From: Lachnospiraceae bacterium | Lineage (GTDB): Bacteria; Bacillota; Clostridia; Lachnospirales; Lachnospiraceae | Direction of reading: 5' to 3' | DNA: 37,593 nucleotides | Assembly: GCA_024697595.1 (NCBI GenBank) | Contig: JAILFK010000028.1 | Span: 1 to 37,593, forward strand | Part shown: in pieces, positions 24,790-32,885 of the stretch | Layout: every line of letters starts with the position of its first letter | Numbering within the stretch: the stretch's first letter is position 1 | Notes under the pieces: generated by a model | The model's input: only the letters and a program-made list of their open reading frames with translations | Database searches by the model: none | What the model was told of the DNA's origin: nothing | Position numbers and translations under genes: made by a program

Positions 24790-25437
24790 TTAAATATGGA
24801 AACAACGCTGTATGTCCTTGTGTTGACCTAGCACCAATATAGTTTCATTTTCCCTAAACACATCCTCAGGAGAAAATGATAAATTCATGTTTCCATTTTC
24901 CTTCACCGCCATTATATTTACGCCGTATTTTTGGCGAATGTCAATATCTATTACGCTTTTGCCAATCCATTTATCAGGAATCTGCACCTCGTAAATCCCG
25001 TGATTATCATCCAACTGAATATAATCCAAAATGTGATCCGAGGTGTATCTGATGGCTGTCCATTTTGCAATCTGTTTTTCAGGATTTACAATCTCATCGG
25101 CACCATTTCTCAAAAGAAACTTTGCCTGCACCTCGCGGTTCGCTCTAGACACAACCAACTTTCCGCCCAATTCTTTCAAAAGCGAAGTTGTCTCCAGGGA
25201 ATTCTGAAAATTATTTCCAATAGTCTCAATGCACACATCGTAATTATTTATCCCAAGGGACTCCAAAAAACTGCGGTTGGTACAATCTCCAATCATGGCA
25301 TTGGTCACGTATGGGATGGCTTCATTTACCCTCTCCTCATTGATGTCAATGGCCATCACCTGATGTCCCATCTGGCGAACCTGTTTCGCAATCAAAACTC
25401 CAAAATTTCCCAATCCTATCAACAATATCGACTTCAT
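24790..25437 (-). CDS. trkA: TrkA/KtrA potassium channel regulatory subunit
   Basis: 215 residues: one RCK_N (Rossmann, ILLIGLGNFGVLIAKQV, with acidic IDIN after beta-2) and one RCK_C (about 135-215, KWIGKSVIDIDIRQKYG). This single-RCK size is KtrA-type, forming an octameric ring under the KtrB/TrkH subunit and gated by ATP/ADP; RCK_C domains of this family can bind c-di-AMP. It lies 159 bp after trkH, with a 34-bp repeat array between, and 44 bp before kdpD. Confidence 0.9.
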   Translation of the reverse strand: MKSILLIGLGNFGVLIAKQVRQMGHQVMAIDINEERVNEAIPYVTNAMIGDCTNRSFLESLGINNYDVCIETIGNNFQNSLETTSLLKELGGKLVVSRANREVQAKFLLRNGADEIVNPEKQIAKWTAIRYTSDHILDYIQLDDNHGIYEVQIPDKWIGKSVIDIDIRQKYGVNIMAVKENGNMNLSFSPEDVFRENETILVLGQHKDIQRCFHI

Positions 25438-25481
25438 TATAATCTTTCTCCTTGTTTTTTATGTTAAATGTGTTTGTGGCG

Positions 25482-25594
25482 CCGCGGTCAAGTTTTTGTG
25501 ATTTATGCTTTGGCCCCGCGGCCAAATTTTTGTGATTTATGCTGTGGCACCGCGGCCAAATTTTTGTGATTTATGCTGTGGCGCCGCGGCCAAG
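25482..25594. repeat. 34-bp tandem repeats between trkH and trkA
   Basis: Units begin at 25482, 25516, 25550 and 25584 (the last partial), an exact 34-bp period. Each has a GC-rich palindromic core around CCGCGG, flanked by GGC and GCC-type bases, then AATTTTTGTGATTTATGC. The array ends two bases before the trkH stop. It could act on trkA expression as RNA hairpins or simply be slippage-prone DNA. Confidence 0.9.
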
Positions 25595-25596
25595 TC

Positions 25597-26934
25597 TCAC
25601 CCAATCATGATGCTCTCTGTCGGGTACTTTGACGCGGTCAAATCCTGCTGTGAAAATGCAGCATAAATAATTGTGAATCCGCCAACTCTGCCCCAGAACA
25701 TCAATATCACAAGAACCAGCTGTGAAATAATTGATAAATCCGGCGTGATTCCCAGTGATAAACCAACTGTGCCTATTGCGGAAAATGTTTCAAACAAGCA
25801 GCTACTCATAGGAATATTTTCCACAAGACTTATAATAAATGCTCCGCCTACTGCCAAGAAGCAGTACATCATCAAAATTGCAGAAGCATTTTTCACAACA
25901 ATATCGCTTAGTCGCCTGCCAAAGAAATTGACATTCGGCCTTTTTCTAAATACAGAGACAACATTTCCAAAAAGAGTCGCCACCGTGGTGGTTTTTATTC
26001 CACCGGCTGTCGATCCCGGCGAGCCTCCAATGAGCATCAAAACCATAATCATTATCAGCCCCACGTCTGGCATGGCAGCAATATTTGCCGTGTTAAAACC
26101 AGCTGTTCGCGGAGTCACTGCCTGAAAGAGAGACATGCTGATTCGCTCAGAGATGCTTCCCTCAGTAAAACAACTGAAAAACATAATCACCGCTGGAACT
26201 GCAATAAGAACCACTGTGGTCACCAAAATCACCTTGGACTGCATTCTATAACTGCTGAGCTTATGACGCTTGTGCACAATATCGCTCAGGGTTAAAAATC
26301 CGATTCCACCAATGATAATCAACGCGCAAATCACAAGAGTCATATATATATTTCCGGAAAATGATGTGAGAGAGCTAAACTCGCCTGTTCTTGACCCCAT
26401 CAAATCAAATCCCGCATTACAAAATGCTGAGATAGAATGGAAAATGGAAAGCCATATTCCCTGTGCACCATATTTTGGAATAAATACTGGAAATAGTAAC
26501 AGCGCGCCAATGATTTCTATAATCACGACCGCGATTAAGATAAATCTAGTGAGTCGCACCACTCCACCCATCTGAGGAGCTGCCAAAGCATTTTGCATAG
26601 TTTGGCGTTGGAGCAAATTAATTTTCTTGCCGGTAAGCATCGCCATAAATGAAGCGATCGTGACAACTCCCAACCCACCAATTTGAATTAAAATTAGAAT
26701 AACTGCCTGGCCAAAATATGACCAATAGCTGGCAGTATCATAGACAACTAGGCCGGTAACACACACCGCTGATGTTGCCGTAAAAAGCGAATCGCCAAAA
26801 TTGGTCACCTGACCAGATTGGGATGAAATTGGCAACATCAAAAGTATTGTTCCCACAAAAATTACACTTATAAAACCTAGTATTATTATTTGAAACGACG
26901 TAAGTCTTCCCTTTATTTTCAATAAAGCAGACAT
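25597..26934 (-). CDS. trkH: TrkH/KtrB family potassium uptake membrane subunit
   Basis: 445 residues from ATG at 26934, 7 nt after AGGAGG; a GTG at 26937 is too close to it. The four selectivity-filter loops each keep their glycine: TSAVCVTGLV, FCNAGFDLMG, PRTAGFNTAN and AIGTVGLSLG. About eight main membrane helices plus four pore helices and a GGSPGSTAGGIK intramembrane loop are typical of KtrB/TrkG. It conducts K+ (with Na+ in some) under TrkA control. First gene of the five-gene K+ operon. Confidence 0.92.
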   Translation of the reverse strand: MSALLKIKGRLTSFQIIILGFISVIFVGTILLMLPISSQSGQVTNFGDSLFTATSAVCVTGLVVYDTASYWSYFGQAVILILIQIGGLGVVTIASFMAMLTGKKINLLQRQTMQNALAAPQMGGVVRLTRFILIAVVIIEIIGALLLFPVFIPKYGAQGIWLSIFHSISAFCNAGFDLMGSRTGEFSSLTSFSGNIYMTLVICALIIIGGIGFLTLSDIVHKRHKLSSYRMQSKVILVTTVVLIAVPAVIMFFSCFTEGSISERISMSLFQAVTPRTAGFNTANIAAMPDVGLIMIMVLMLIGGSPGSTAGGIKTTTVATLFGNVVSVFRKRPNVNFFGRRLSDIVVKNASAILMMYCFLAVGGAFIISLVENIPMSSCLFETFSAIGTVGLSLGITPDLSIISQLVLVILMFWGRVGGFTIIYAAFSQQDLTASKYPTESIMIG

Positions 26935-27015
26935 CACTGTGCCTCCTGTTTCCTATATTATCAACTATTTTATATCCAAATAAAATAAGGAAGCATTAAG
27001 GCTTTTTCTCTGATG

Positions 27016-27927
27016 TTAAGATTCTATAAAGATTGTATTATTATGTTTTTTTCGCCACTCTAACGGCGTGCAACCAAACTCTTTCATAAATAAACGGTTG
27101 AAATAACTCTGTTCTCCCACGCCGCATGCATTGGCTATGTATGCGATGGACTCATCTGTGGAGGCAAGCATTTTACTCCCCATCTCCAACCTATAACTGT
27201 TCAAGAAATTAATTGGAGTTTTTTGAGTGTATTTGCGAAATAGGCTAGCACATTTTGAACGGCTAACCCCCGCCGCTCCGGCAATGTCATCCAAGGTGAC
27301 TTTCTCTTGATAATGCTCATAAATATACGCAGACATCCTCCTCTGCATTGACACGTCTGTGCTGTATGAAACAGGAATATCTTTTTCAGAAATATATACC
27401 AGATAAAGTCGACGAAATATCATATAAATATATCCCACCACATCAAGCTCATATCCCACAGGTTTTTCTGTGATAAGATCGTAAAGTGCGTCAAATATAT
27501 CTGAAATCAATTTGGCATAACTATTTCTCCCATCCATCTGAACATGGGCGAAGTCAGGATTATGAATTATCGGGACAATATATTTCTCATAAATTTCTTT
27601 GTTCTGAGCCAACATCTCAGTCTTGATTGTGAGCACATCCAAGTCCCCCGCGATTTCCTGAGTATTGTAAACACGATGCATGGTGTCAAAATTTATAAAG
27701 CAAAGTTCCCCTGGATTCAACAAAAAATCTGAATCGTTCACGTGGCAGTGAATATTTCCCTTCCTTATACGAATGATTTCAATATCATCATGCCAATGCA
27801 ACATTTCCTCATGGGCAATTTCTGATTGAACCACCTTTTGCTCTAATACCACTGGCAAAGATCCAAATTCAAAGATGCTTCCATTTCGCTCCACTTCTTT
27901 CTTTTTACCGCTAAATTTTATCTCCAT
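27016..27927 (-). CDS. AraC family transcriptional regulator with cupin N-terminus
   Basis: 303 residues. The cupin part (about 35-110) holds HWHDDIEIIRI and LNPGELCFIN. The C-terminal two helix-turn-helix motifs are VTLDDIAGAAGVSRSKCASLFRKY and ESIAYIANACGVGEQSYFNRLF, ending GCTPLEWRKKH. Such regulators usually sense a sugar or related small molecule. It stands alone upstream of trkH and is divergent from rubrerythrin across 404 bp; a target is not evident. Confidence 0.9.
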   Translation of the reverse strand: MEIKFSGKKKEVERNGSIFEFGSLPVVLEQKVVQSEIAHEEMLHWHDDIEIIRIRKGNIHCHVNDSDFLLNPGELCFINFDTMHRVYNTQEIAGDLDVLTIKTEMLAQNKEIYEKYIVPIIHNPDFAHVQMDGRNSYAKLISDIFDALYDLITEKPVGYELDVVGYIYMIFRRLYLVYISEKDIPVSYSTDVSMQRRMSAYIYEHYQEKVTLDDIAGAAGVSRSKCASLFRKYTQKTPINFLNSYRLEMGSKMLASTDESIAYIANACGVGEQSYFNRLFMKEFGCTPLEWRKKHNNTIFIES

Positions 27928-28169
27928 GGTGTAACCTCATTTTTCTGATTTTATATGTCAATTCCACTTAATTAGCCCCGTGCGCACCTCGATGATTTCA
28001 ATAATCTCATCTACGATTAATTCTTTTTTATAAGCGCTTTGGCTTTTAGGGCAATATAGTTTTTGTATGATCCAAATATATCATCCTAAAAATTTCTTGT
28101 ATATAATGAAATAATCCAAAAATAAAACGAAATTTTACAATATTTTATTCAAAACAGATGATATTATAC

Positions 28170-28266
28170 AATCAACAAGTTGATTGAGCGACATCAACAT
28201 TTGATAAACGACCAATTTATTCATCAAATTTAAAGGTTGACATATCATTAATGTCGCGACATCAAC
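28170..28266 (+). promoter_or_regulatory. Cluster of palindromes upstream of rubrerythrin
   Basis: In the 404-bp gap 27928-28331. A perfect AATCAAC-AA-GTTGATT dyad (28170-28185), a perfect palindrome ATGTCGCGACAT (28251-28262) and two exact copies of GCGACATCAAC (28188-28198, 28256-28266) lie here, with a TTGACA at 28237. Repeated ATCAAC/GTTGA half-sites suggest a repressor with several sites. I cannot match them to PerR, Fur or Rex boxes. The rest of the gap shows a TATAAT at 28102 but no other clear feature. Confidence 0.5.
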
Positions 28267-28331
28267 TAATAAAAGGAACCGCCAGGCTAGACTGGCAAAA
28301 GTATTTTATATAATAGAAGGAGAATAAGATT

Positions 28332-28880
28332 ATGAGTGAAAAGACAAACAAGTACGCAGGAACACAGACAGAGAAGAATTTAGCAGCAGCATTTGCCGGC
28401 GAGTCAGAAGCTAGAAATAAATATACATATTTTGCATCAAAGGCAAAGAAAGAAGGATTCGAGCAGATCGCAGCGCTTTTCTTAAAGACAGCTGACAACG
28501 AGAAAGAGCATGCAAAGCTTTGGTACAAGGAGCTTTATGGAATCGATGATACTGCAGCTAATTTAGAGAATGCAGCAAACGGCGAGAACTACGAGTGGAC
28601 AGATATGTATGATGAATTCGCTAAAACAGCTGACGAGGAAGGCTTCCATGAGTTGGCAGCAAAATTCCGTGGAGTTGCTGCAATCGAGAAGCATCACGAG
28701 GAGAGATATCGCGCACTTCTTAAGAATGTAGAAGCTCAGCAGGTATTTGAAAAGAGCGAAGTAAAGGTATGGGAGTGCCGCAATTGTGGACATATCGTAG
28801 TTGGAACAAAGGCTCCACAGGTTTGCCCAGTATGTGCTCACCCACAGAGTTTCTTCGAGTTACATGAGGAAAACTACTAA
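28332..28880 (+). CDS. rbr: Rubrerythrin
   Basis: 182 residues behind AAGGAG. The four-helix diiron domain has the two E-x-x-x glutamate helices ([15 protein letters not shown], then [11 protein letters not shown]; later [24 protein letters not shown]). The C-terminal rubredoxin-like domain binds Fe through CRNCG and CPVCAHP. It reduces hydrogen peroxide in the cytoplasm of anaerobes. Codon use is more GC-rich and regular than its neighbours, as expected of a highly expressed gene. Apparently monocistronic. Confidence 0.95.
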   Translation: MSEKTNKYAGTQTEKNLAAAFAGESEARNKYTYFASKAKKEGFEQIAALFLKTADNEKEHAKLWYKELYGIDDTAANLENAANGENYEWTDMYDEFAKTADEEGFHELAAKFRGVAAIEKHHEERYRALLKNVEAQQVFEKSEVKVWECRNCGHIVVGTKAPQVCPVCAHPQSFFELHEENY

Positions 28881-28883
28881 TTA

Positions 28884-28952
28884 GGGGTTTGATTGAACTT
28901 CGGGTTAATTGAAAACAGGGTTTAATTGAGCTTAGGGTTTTAATTGAAAACA
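28884..28952. repeat. Tandem repeat, 2 x about 34 bp, after rubrerythrin
   Basis: Two imperfect units, each ending GGGTT-AATTGAAAACA, start just after the rubrerythrin stop; a further partial unit follows. No stem with a T run was seen, so it is not an obvious terminator. Confidence 0.7.
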
Positions 28953-28987
28953 GGGTTTAAACTATATTTAAGGTAAAAATTAATTCA

Positions 28988-29484
28988 GGGCGGTAGCATT
29001 ACCCAATTTTAGGGTTTGCTACCGCCCTTTTTGTAAAACTCCCCCCTGCAATGCGAACAGTGAGGCGGTAGCAGAAGATAGAATTCTCTTTTCCTACCGT
29101 CGTTCAAGCGTCGCGGGGGGCGGATTTGACCTGATTCAGCGATGATTTAACCTGATTCTGGCTTAAAATGACCTGATTCTGGCTGGACAGGCGGTAGCAT
29201 TACCCAATTTCAGGGTTTGCTACCGCCCTTTCCATAAAACTCCCCCTGCAATGCGAGCAGTGAGGCGGTAGCAGAAGATAGAATTCTCTTTTCCTACCGT
29301 CGCTCAAGCGTCGCGGGGGGCGGATTTGACCTGATTCAGCGATGATTTAACCTGATTTTAGCAAGACAAGCGGTAGCATTACCCGATTTTGGGTTTTGCT
29401 ACCGCCCTTTCCATAAAACTCCCCCTGCAATGCGAACAATGAGGCGGTAGCATTACTCAATTTCAGGGTTTGTTACCGCCCTTT
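28988..29484 (+). repeat. Intergenic repeat array D (three units plus a recombined partial)
   Basis: Cores at 28989, 29190 and about 29369 (201 and about 180 bp), with three and then two TTTGACCTG-like boxes. A fourth partial begins at 29443: where hairpin 2 should stand, its left arm continues into hairpin 1 sequence (GCATTACTCAATTTCAGGG), so two hairpins have recombined through their shared arm. The array has its own variants (GCATTACCC, CGCGGGGGGCGG) shared by its units. It lies between convergent rubrerythrin and lrgB. Confidence 0.9.
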
Positions 29485-29530
29485 TCGAAATTTCAGAAGT
29501 GGAATAGACGTCTAATTCCTCTTCCTCACT

Positions 29531-29592
29531 ATTCGCCACGCGCCACTTCAGTCATAATCAAATTCGCCACACTCCACTTCAGCCCAAATCAA
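29531..29592. repeat. Tandem repeat, 2 x 31 bp
   Basis: Copies at 29531-29561 and 29562-29592, both ATTCGCCAC then CCACTTCAG and AATCAA, with small differences between them. Located just before the lrgAB terminator. Confidence 0.8.
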
Positions 29593-29617
29593 AAAGCCCC
29601 GCGGCTTAAATTCAACT

Positions 29618-29643
29618 AAAAAAGCGCCACCCCCAGGTGACGC
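29618..29643 (-). terminator. Terminator of the lrgAB operon
   Basis: Minus-strand stem GCGTCACC with GGTGGCGC (one mismatch), then six T (29618-29623), 14 bp after the lrgB stop. Confidence 0.85.
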
Positions 29644-29657
29644 ATTTAGTCCTATCA

Positions 29658-30350
29658 TTAAATAAATGTAGAAAAGATTCCACACCATACAACAGTAAAG
29701 AGTCCGCAAACTACAATTGACAATCCACTGATTGCTCCCTCAACTTCACCAAGCTCAATAGCTTTGGCTGTTCCAAGCGCATGGGATGCTGTTCCAATGG
29801 CAACTCCCTTGGCAACTGGCTCATGAATTTTAAACAACTTACATAATGGCTCAGCCAATACATTTCCCAAAATTCCTGTCAACACGATGGCTGCAATTGT
29901 AAGTGATACATATCCACCAATCTCCGCACTAACATCCATTCCGATGGCTGTTGTAATTGACTTTGGAAGGAATGATGCATATTCCTCATGAGTAAAGCCA
30001 AAGCATAGACTCAATGCCAATACACTTACCACAGAAGTAATACTTCCTATTCCAATACCAAGCATAATTGCCTTGATATTATTTTTCAAAGCCTCCACCT
30101 GCTCGTAAAGAGGAATCGCCAAACTTACTGTAGCTGGTGTCAATAAATAACTAATTACATCAGCACTTTCTTTATACACTTTGTAATCTACTTTTAACAA
30201 TAATACTACTGAAATAACTATGATAATCGAAATCAATAATGGATTAAAAATCGCTATATTAACACGCTTCTTAAGAATCACTCCAACACCATATGCTAAA
30301 AGTGTAAGCACTGCTCCAAAATATGCTGAATCTACAATAAACTCTTTCAT
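29658..30350 (-). CDS. lrgB: LrgB/CidB family membrane protein
   Basis: 230 residues, about 7 membrane helices. Family marks are LLTPATVSLAIPLYEQ (about 68), KSITTAIGMDVSAEIGG (about 126) and AIGTASHALGTAKAIELGEVEGA (about 182). LrgB works with LrgA in holin/antiholin-like control of cell lysis, or, as shown in several species, in export/uptake of pyruvate or similar overflow acids. Its start overlaps the lrgA stop by one base (TAATG), showing translational coupling. Confidence 0.93.
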   Translation of the reverse strand: MKEFIVDSAYFGAVLTLLAYGVGVILKKRVNIAIFNPLLISIIIVISVVLLLKVDYKVYKESADVISYLLTPATVSLAIPLYEQVEALKNNIKAIMLGIGIGSITSVVSVLALSLCFGFTHEEYASFLPKSITTAIGMDVSAEIGGYVSLTIAAIVLTGILGNVLAEPLCKLFKIHEPVAKGVAIGTASHALGTAKAIELGEVEGAISGLSIVVCGLFTVVWCGIFSTFI

Positions 30351-30727
30351 TATTCTGCCGCCTCCATATCTGTCTTTGACTTATTACTTTTCTCAATCAT
30401 TTTCTGACTTATCATTCCCGATACAACCATTACAATCAATGTTGTTGCAACAATCACAATGACATATGCAACAATATTGGTTGAGATGACATCCCACATA
30501 TCAATAAGTCCGACAGCTGAAGGTATAAACATAACCGGCATGATTTTTACTAGAAAATCAGCAGTCTCCTTTACCGCTTCCAATTTTACAACACCTGTTA
30601 TCAAAAGGATAAACATCAAAATAATTCCATACACGCTAGCTGGTATAGTAAGTGGAATAAGATGATGTAATATCTCTCCCACAAAAGATACTGTCAATAT
30701 AATTCCAAACTGTTTTAAATACTTCAT
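30350..30727 (-). CDS. lrgA: LrgA/CidA family holin-like protein
   Basis: 125 residues, four membrane helices, with GEILHHLIPLTIPASVYGIILMFILL and FIPSAVGLID, the typical LrgA motifs. The charged C-terminal tail (SNKSKTDMEAAE) is cytoplasmic. First gene of the lrgAB pair. No LytTR-type regulator or obvious operator was seen upstream; the 144-bp gap to the MFS gene is AT-rich. Confidence 0.92.
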   Translation of the reverse strand: MKYLKQFGIILTVSFVGEILHHLIPLTIPASVYGIILMFILLITGVVKLEAVKETADFLVKIMPVMFIPSAVGLIDMWDVISTNIVAYVIVIVATTLIVMVVSGMISQKMIEKSNKSKTDMEAAE

Positions 30728-30871
30728 AATTAATATCTTTATTCCTTATAATAAATATTTTTACGCCTACGAAATAAAATTATATATCCTTAACCAAATA
30801 TCTTTTATGTATGCTTTTGACTATCTGTGTCTATTTTATAAATATTAATAATTTGTACCTATTTATATTCA

Positions 30872-32242
30872 TTAGTTTGCTGGTTTCTTTCTCCAAATGA
30901 AGAATACCACCAAGAATATAATCACAGCAGTAACTACACCGAAGTAGACATATACACTGTGGATGGCTGCCAAATCATCGCCAAATAATGTAAGCAGCAA
31001 GACTGCCACTGTTGTAGCAATAGAGCTTGATATCTGTCGCAATGTGTTAAATATTGAACTTCCATCAACTCTAAGCTGCTGATTTAAATTGCTTAAAGCC
31101 ATTGTTGTAACTGGACTGATCAAAGTCGACATGGCAATTGTCTGCATTGCGTATATAAGTCCAATCCACACAATAGAACTGCTTGATGTAGACATGTATC
31201 CGCATATACTACTCATAGCAAATCCGATTATTGTAACAATTGTCATTGGCTTAATTCCAACTTTGTCATATATCTTTCCTGCAAATAAAGTGGCAAATAC
31301 ACTTATTCCTGCTCCAACTAAAGTTGACAAGCCGTAAGCTGTATCAGAAAATCCGCATTCAATCTTGGCAAGAATTGGCAAGATAACTGCATTTCCCATA
31401 CTTATTAAATATAGACAAATAGTAATCAAAACGCCCAATGTAAAGCTTGATGACTTAAACACCTTAAGATTCAACATTGGCTTATCAGATTTTAATTGCA
31501 TTACAGCAAATATAACAATCAAAATAATTCCGATAAGCATTATGCCTCCACTTGTTAAATGAAGGGCACCATTTTTCATATTATTTAATCCGATTATTAA
31601 AGTTGCAAATCCCGCTGATGAAACAGCTACGTACAAACTATTTACATAAGCACCCTGCTTAGGAGTTACATTTCTCATAAATATAAATCCAAGAACTAAA
31701 AGAACTGCACCTACGATGAAAAGGGATACAAAAACGCCTCTCCATCCGACATAATCCATCAAAAGTCCTGCATAAGTTGGTCCTACCATCGATGAAACTG
31801 AAGCCGCCATAGAATATGCCGCCATCATTGTTCCGTGTTGTTCCTTTGGATAAATGGTTAGGATTATAACCTGGGCAAATGATAACATCATACCGCAGCC
31901 CAAGGCCTGCACCATTCTGCTGACCAGCAAGATCACAAAGTTACCTGCTGTAAATGCTCCCAGCGAACCAAGAGTAAATGCAAACATTGCAAGTAAATAG
32001 TAATTCTTGTTTGGCACCTTTTTTATAAGAAATGCTGTGATTGGAATGATAATTCCTGATAATAAAGTTGCTCCGCTTGTGAGCCACTGAGCTGCACTTG
32101 AAGATACATTAAAATAAACCATCAGATTAGGAATCATATTTCCTGTAACTGTAGTTGACATTGCTGTGATAAATGATGAGATTAGCAAAACAACAAGTAT
32201 GCCAGTCCTCTCAAATTTTTTTAAATTTCCTACGCTTTCCAT
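30872..32242 (-). CDS. MFS drug:H+ antiporter (DHA2/EmrB-QacA type)
   Basis: 456 residues with about 14 membrane helices. Helix 1 and loop ITAMSTTVTGNMIPNLMVYFNVS, helix 4 RMVQALGCGMMLS (motif B) and helix 5 SMAASVSSMVGPTYAGLLMDYVGWRGVF (motif C, antiporter signature) place it in the multidrug exporter family. It is cotranscribed with the MarR gene just upstream. The substrate is unknown, probably a toxic organic compound that also inactivates the MarR protein. Confidence 0.9.
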   Translation of the reverse strand: MESVGNLKKFERTGILVVLLISSFITAMSTTVTGNMIPNLMVYFNVSSSAAQWLTSGATLLSGIIIPITAFLIKKVPNKNYYLLAMFAFTLGSLGAFTAGNFVILLVSRMVQALGCGMMLSFAQVIILTIYPKEQHGTMMAAYSMAASVSSMVGPTYAGLLMDYVGWRGVFVSLFIVGAVLLVLGFIFMRNVTPKQGAYVNSLYVAVSSAGFATLIIGLNNMKNGALHLTSGGIMLIGIILIVIFAVMQLKSDKPMLNLKVFKSSSFTLGVLITICLYLISMGNAVILPILAKIECGFSDTAYGLSTLVGAGISVFATLFAGKIYDKVGIKPMTIVTIIGFAMSSICGYMSTSSSSIVWIGLIYAMQTIAMSTLISPVTTMALSNLNQQLRVDGSSIFNTLRQISSSIATTVAVLLLTLFGDDLAAIHSVYVYFGVVTAVIIFLVVFFIWRKKPAN

Positions 32243-32273
32243 TAATAGCCTCCATTTGTTTAGTTTTAAATAT

Positions 32274-32288
32274 TTTAATTTTAAACTA
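32274..32288. promoter_or_regulatory. Candidate MarR site in front of the MFS gene
   Basis: TTTAATTTTAAACTA here is identical to 32768-32782 before the marR gene. It lies in the 68-bp gap between marR and the MFS gene, next to a further TAGTTTTAAA arm (32260-32270), giving a loose dyad. Confidence 0.5.
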
Positions 32289-32310
32289 TCCCCATAAAAA
32301 AATTATTGGA

Positions 32311-32739
32311 CTACATTTTTTTCAGATTATCCATTATCTTAAGCGCAACCTTTTTGTATACCTCAAGATCTTCATCTGAAATTCCTTCCAACATTTTATC
32401 ATCAAAATTTACCTTAATTTTGATAACCTCATCCATAACTTCCTTGGCACTTTCTGACACCTTATAGTGCATACTTCTCCTATCATGCTCATCTGAAAGG
32501 GCTACAATAAAACCCTTTTTCATAAGATTGTCTAACGCCTGAGATACATGCCCGCGATTCAATCCAAGATTTTTAAAAATCTCCGTAGGTGTATTATGAT
32601 CCTGATTTTCCCCGAGATATAGTAGCACTTCTATATCAACTTTCTTTAAACCATATTTCTTTTTCACCTCATCAAACTGACTCTCAAAAACTCGTTTGAA
32701 CTCATTTCCTCTTAATACGATTTTCATATCGTTATTCAT
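32311..32739 (-). CDS. MarR family transcriptional regulator
   Basis: 142 residues. The winged helix is typical: TPTEIFKNLGLNRGHVSQALDNLMKKGFI, then the wing SDEHDRRSMHYKVSESA (the DxR of MarR). The gene precedes the MFS exporter, 68 bp away. A shared 15-bp motif in front of both genes suggests that it represses its own operon and is relieved by the exporter substrate. Confidence 0.9.
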   Translation of the reverse strand: MNNDMKIVLRGNEFKRVFESQFDEVKKKYGLKKVDIEVLLYLGENQDHNTPTEIFKNLGLNRGHVSQALDNLMKKGFIVALSDEHDRRSMHYKVSESAKEVMDEVIKIKVNFDDKMLEGISDEDLEVYKKVALKIMDNLKKM

Positions 32740-32767
32740 AGCAAAATATCCCCGTTAATCAAAGTAC

Positions 32768-32782
32768 TTTAATTTTAAACTA
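32768..32782. promoter_or_regulatory. Candidate MarR autoregulatory site
   Basis: TTTAATTTTAAACTA, same as 32274-32288, lies 29 bp upstream of the marR start, within its probable promoter. Confidence 0.5.
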
Positions 32783-32885
32783 CTTTAGCACTAAAAATTT
32801 TTACTGTCAATAGCCCCACAGTGAATTTTCATATCAAATAATGATATTTACAAATTCACCATTAGGTTCTATGACATTTTACAGC

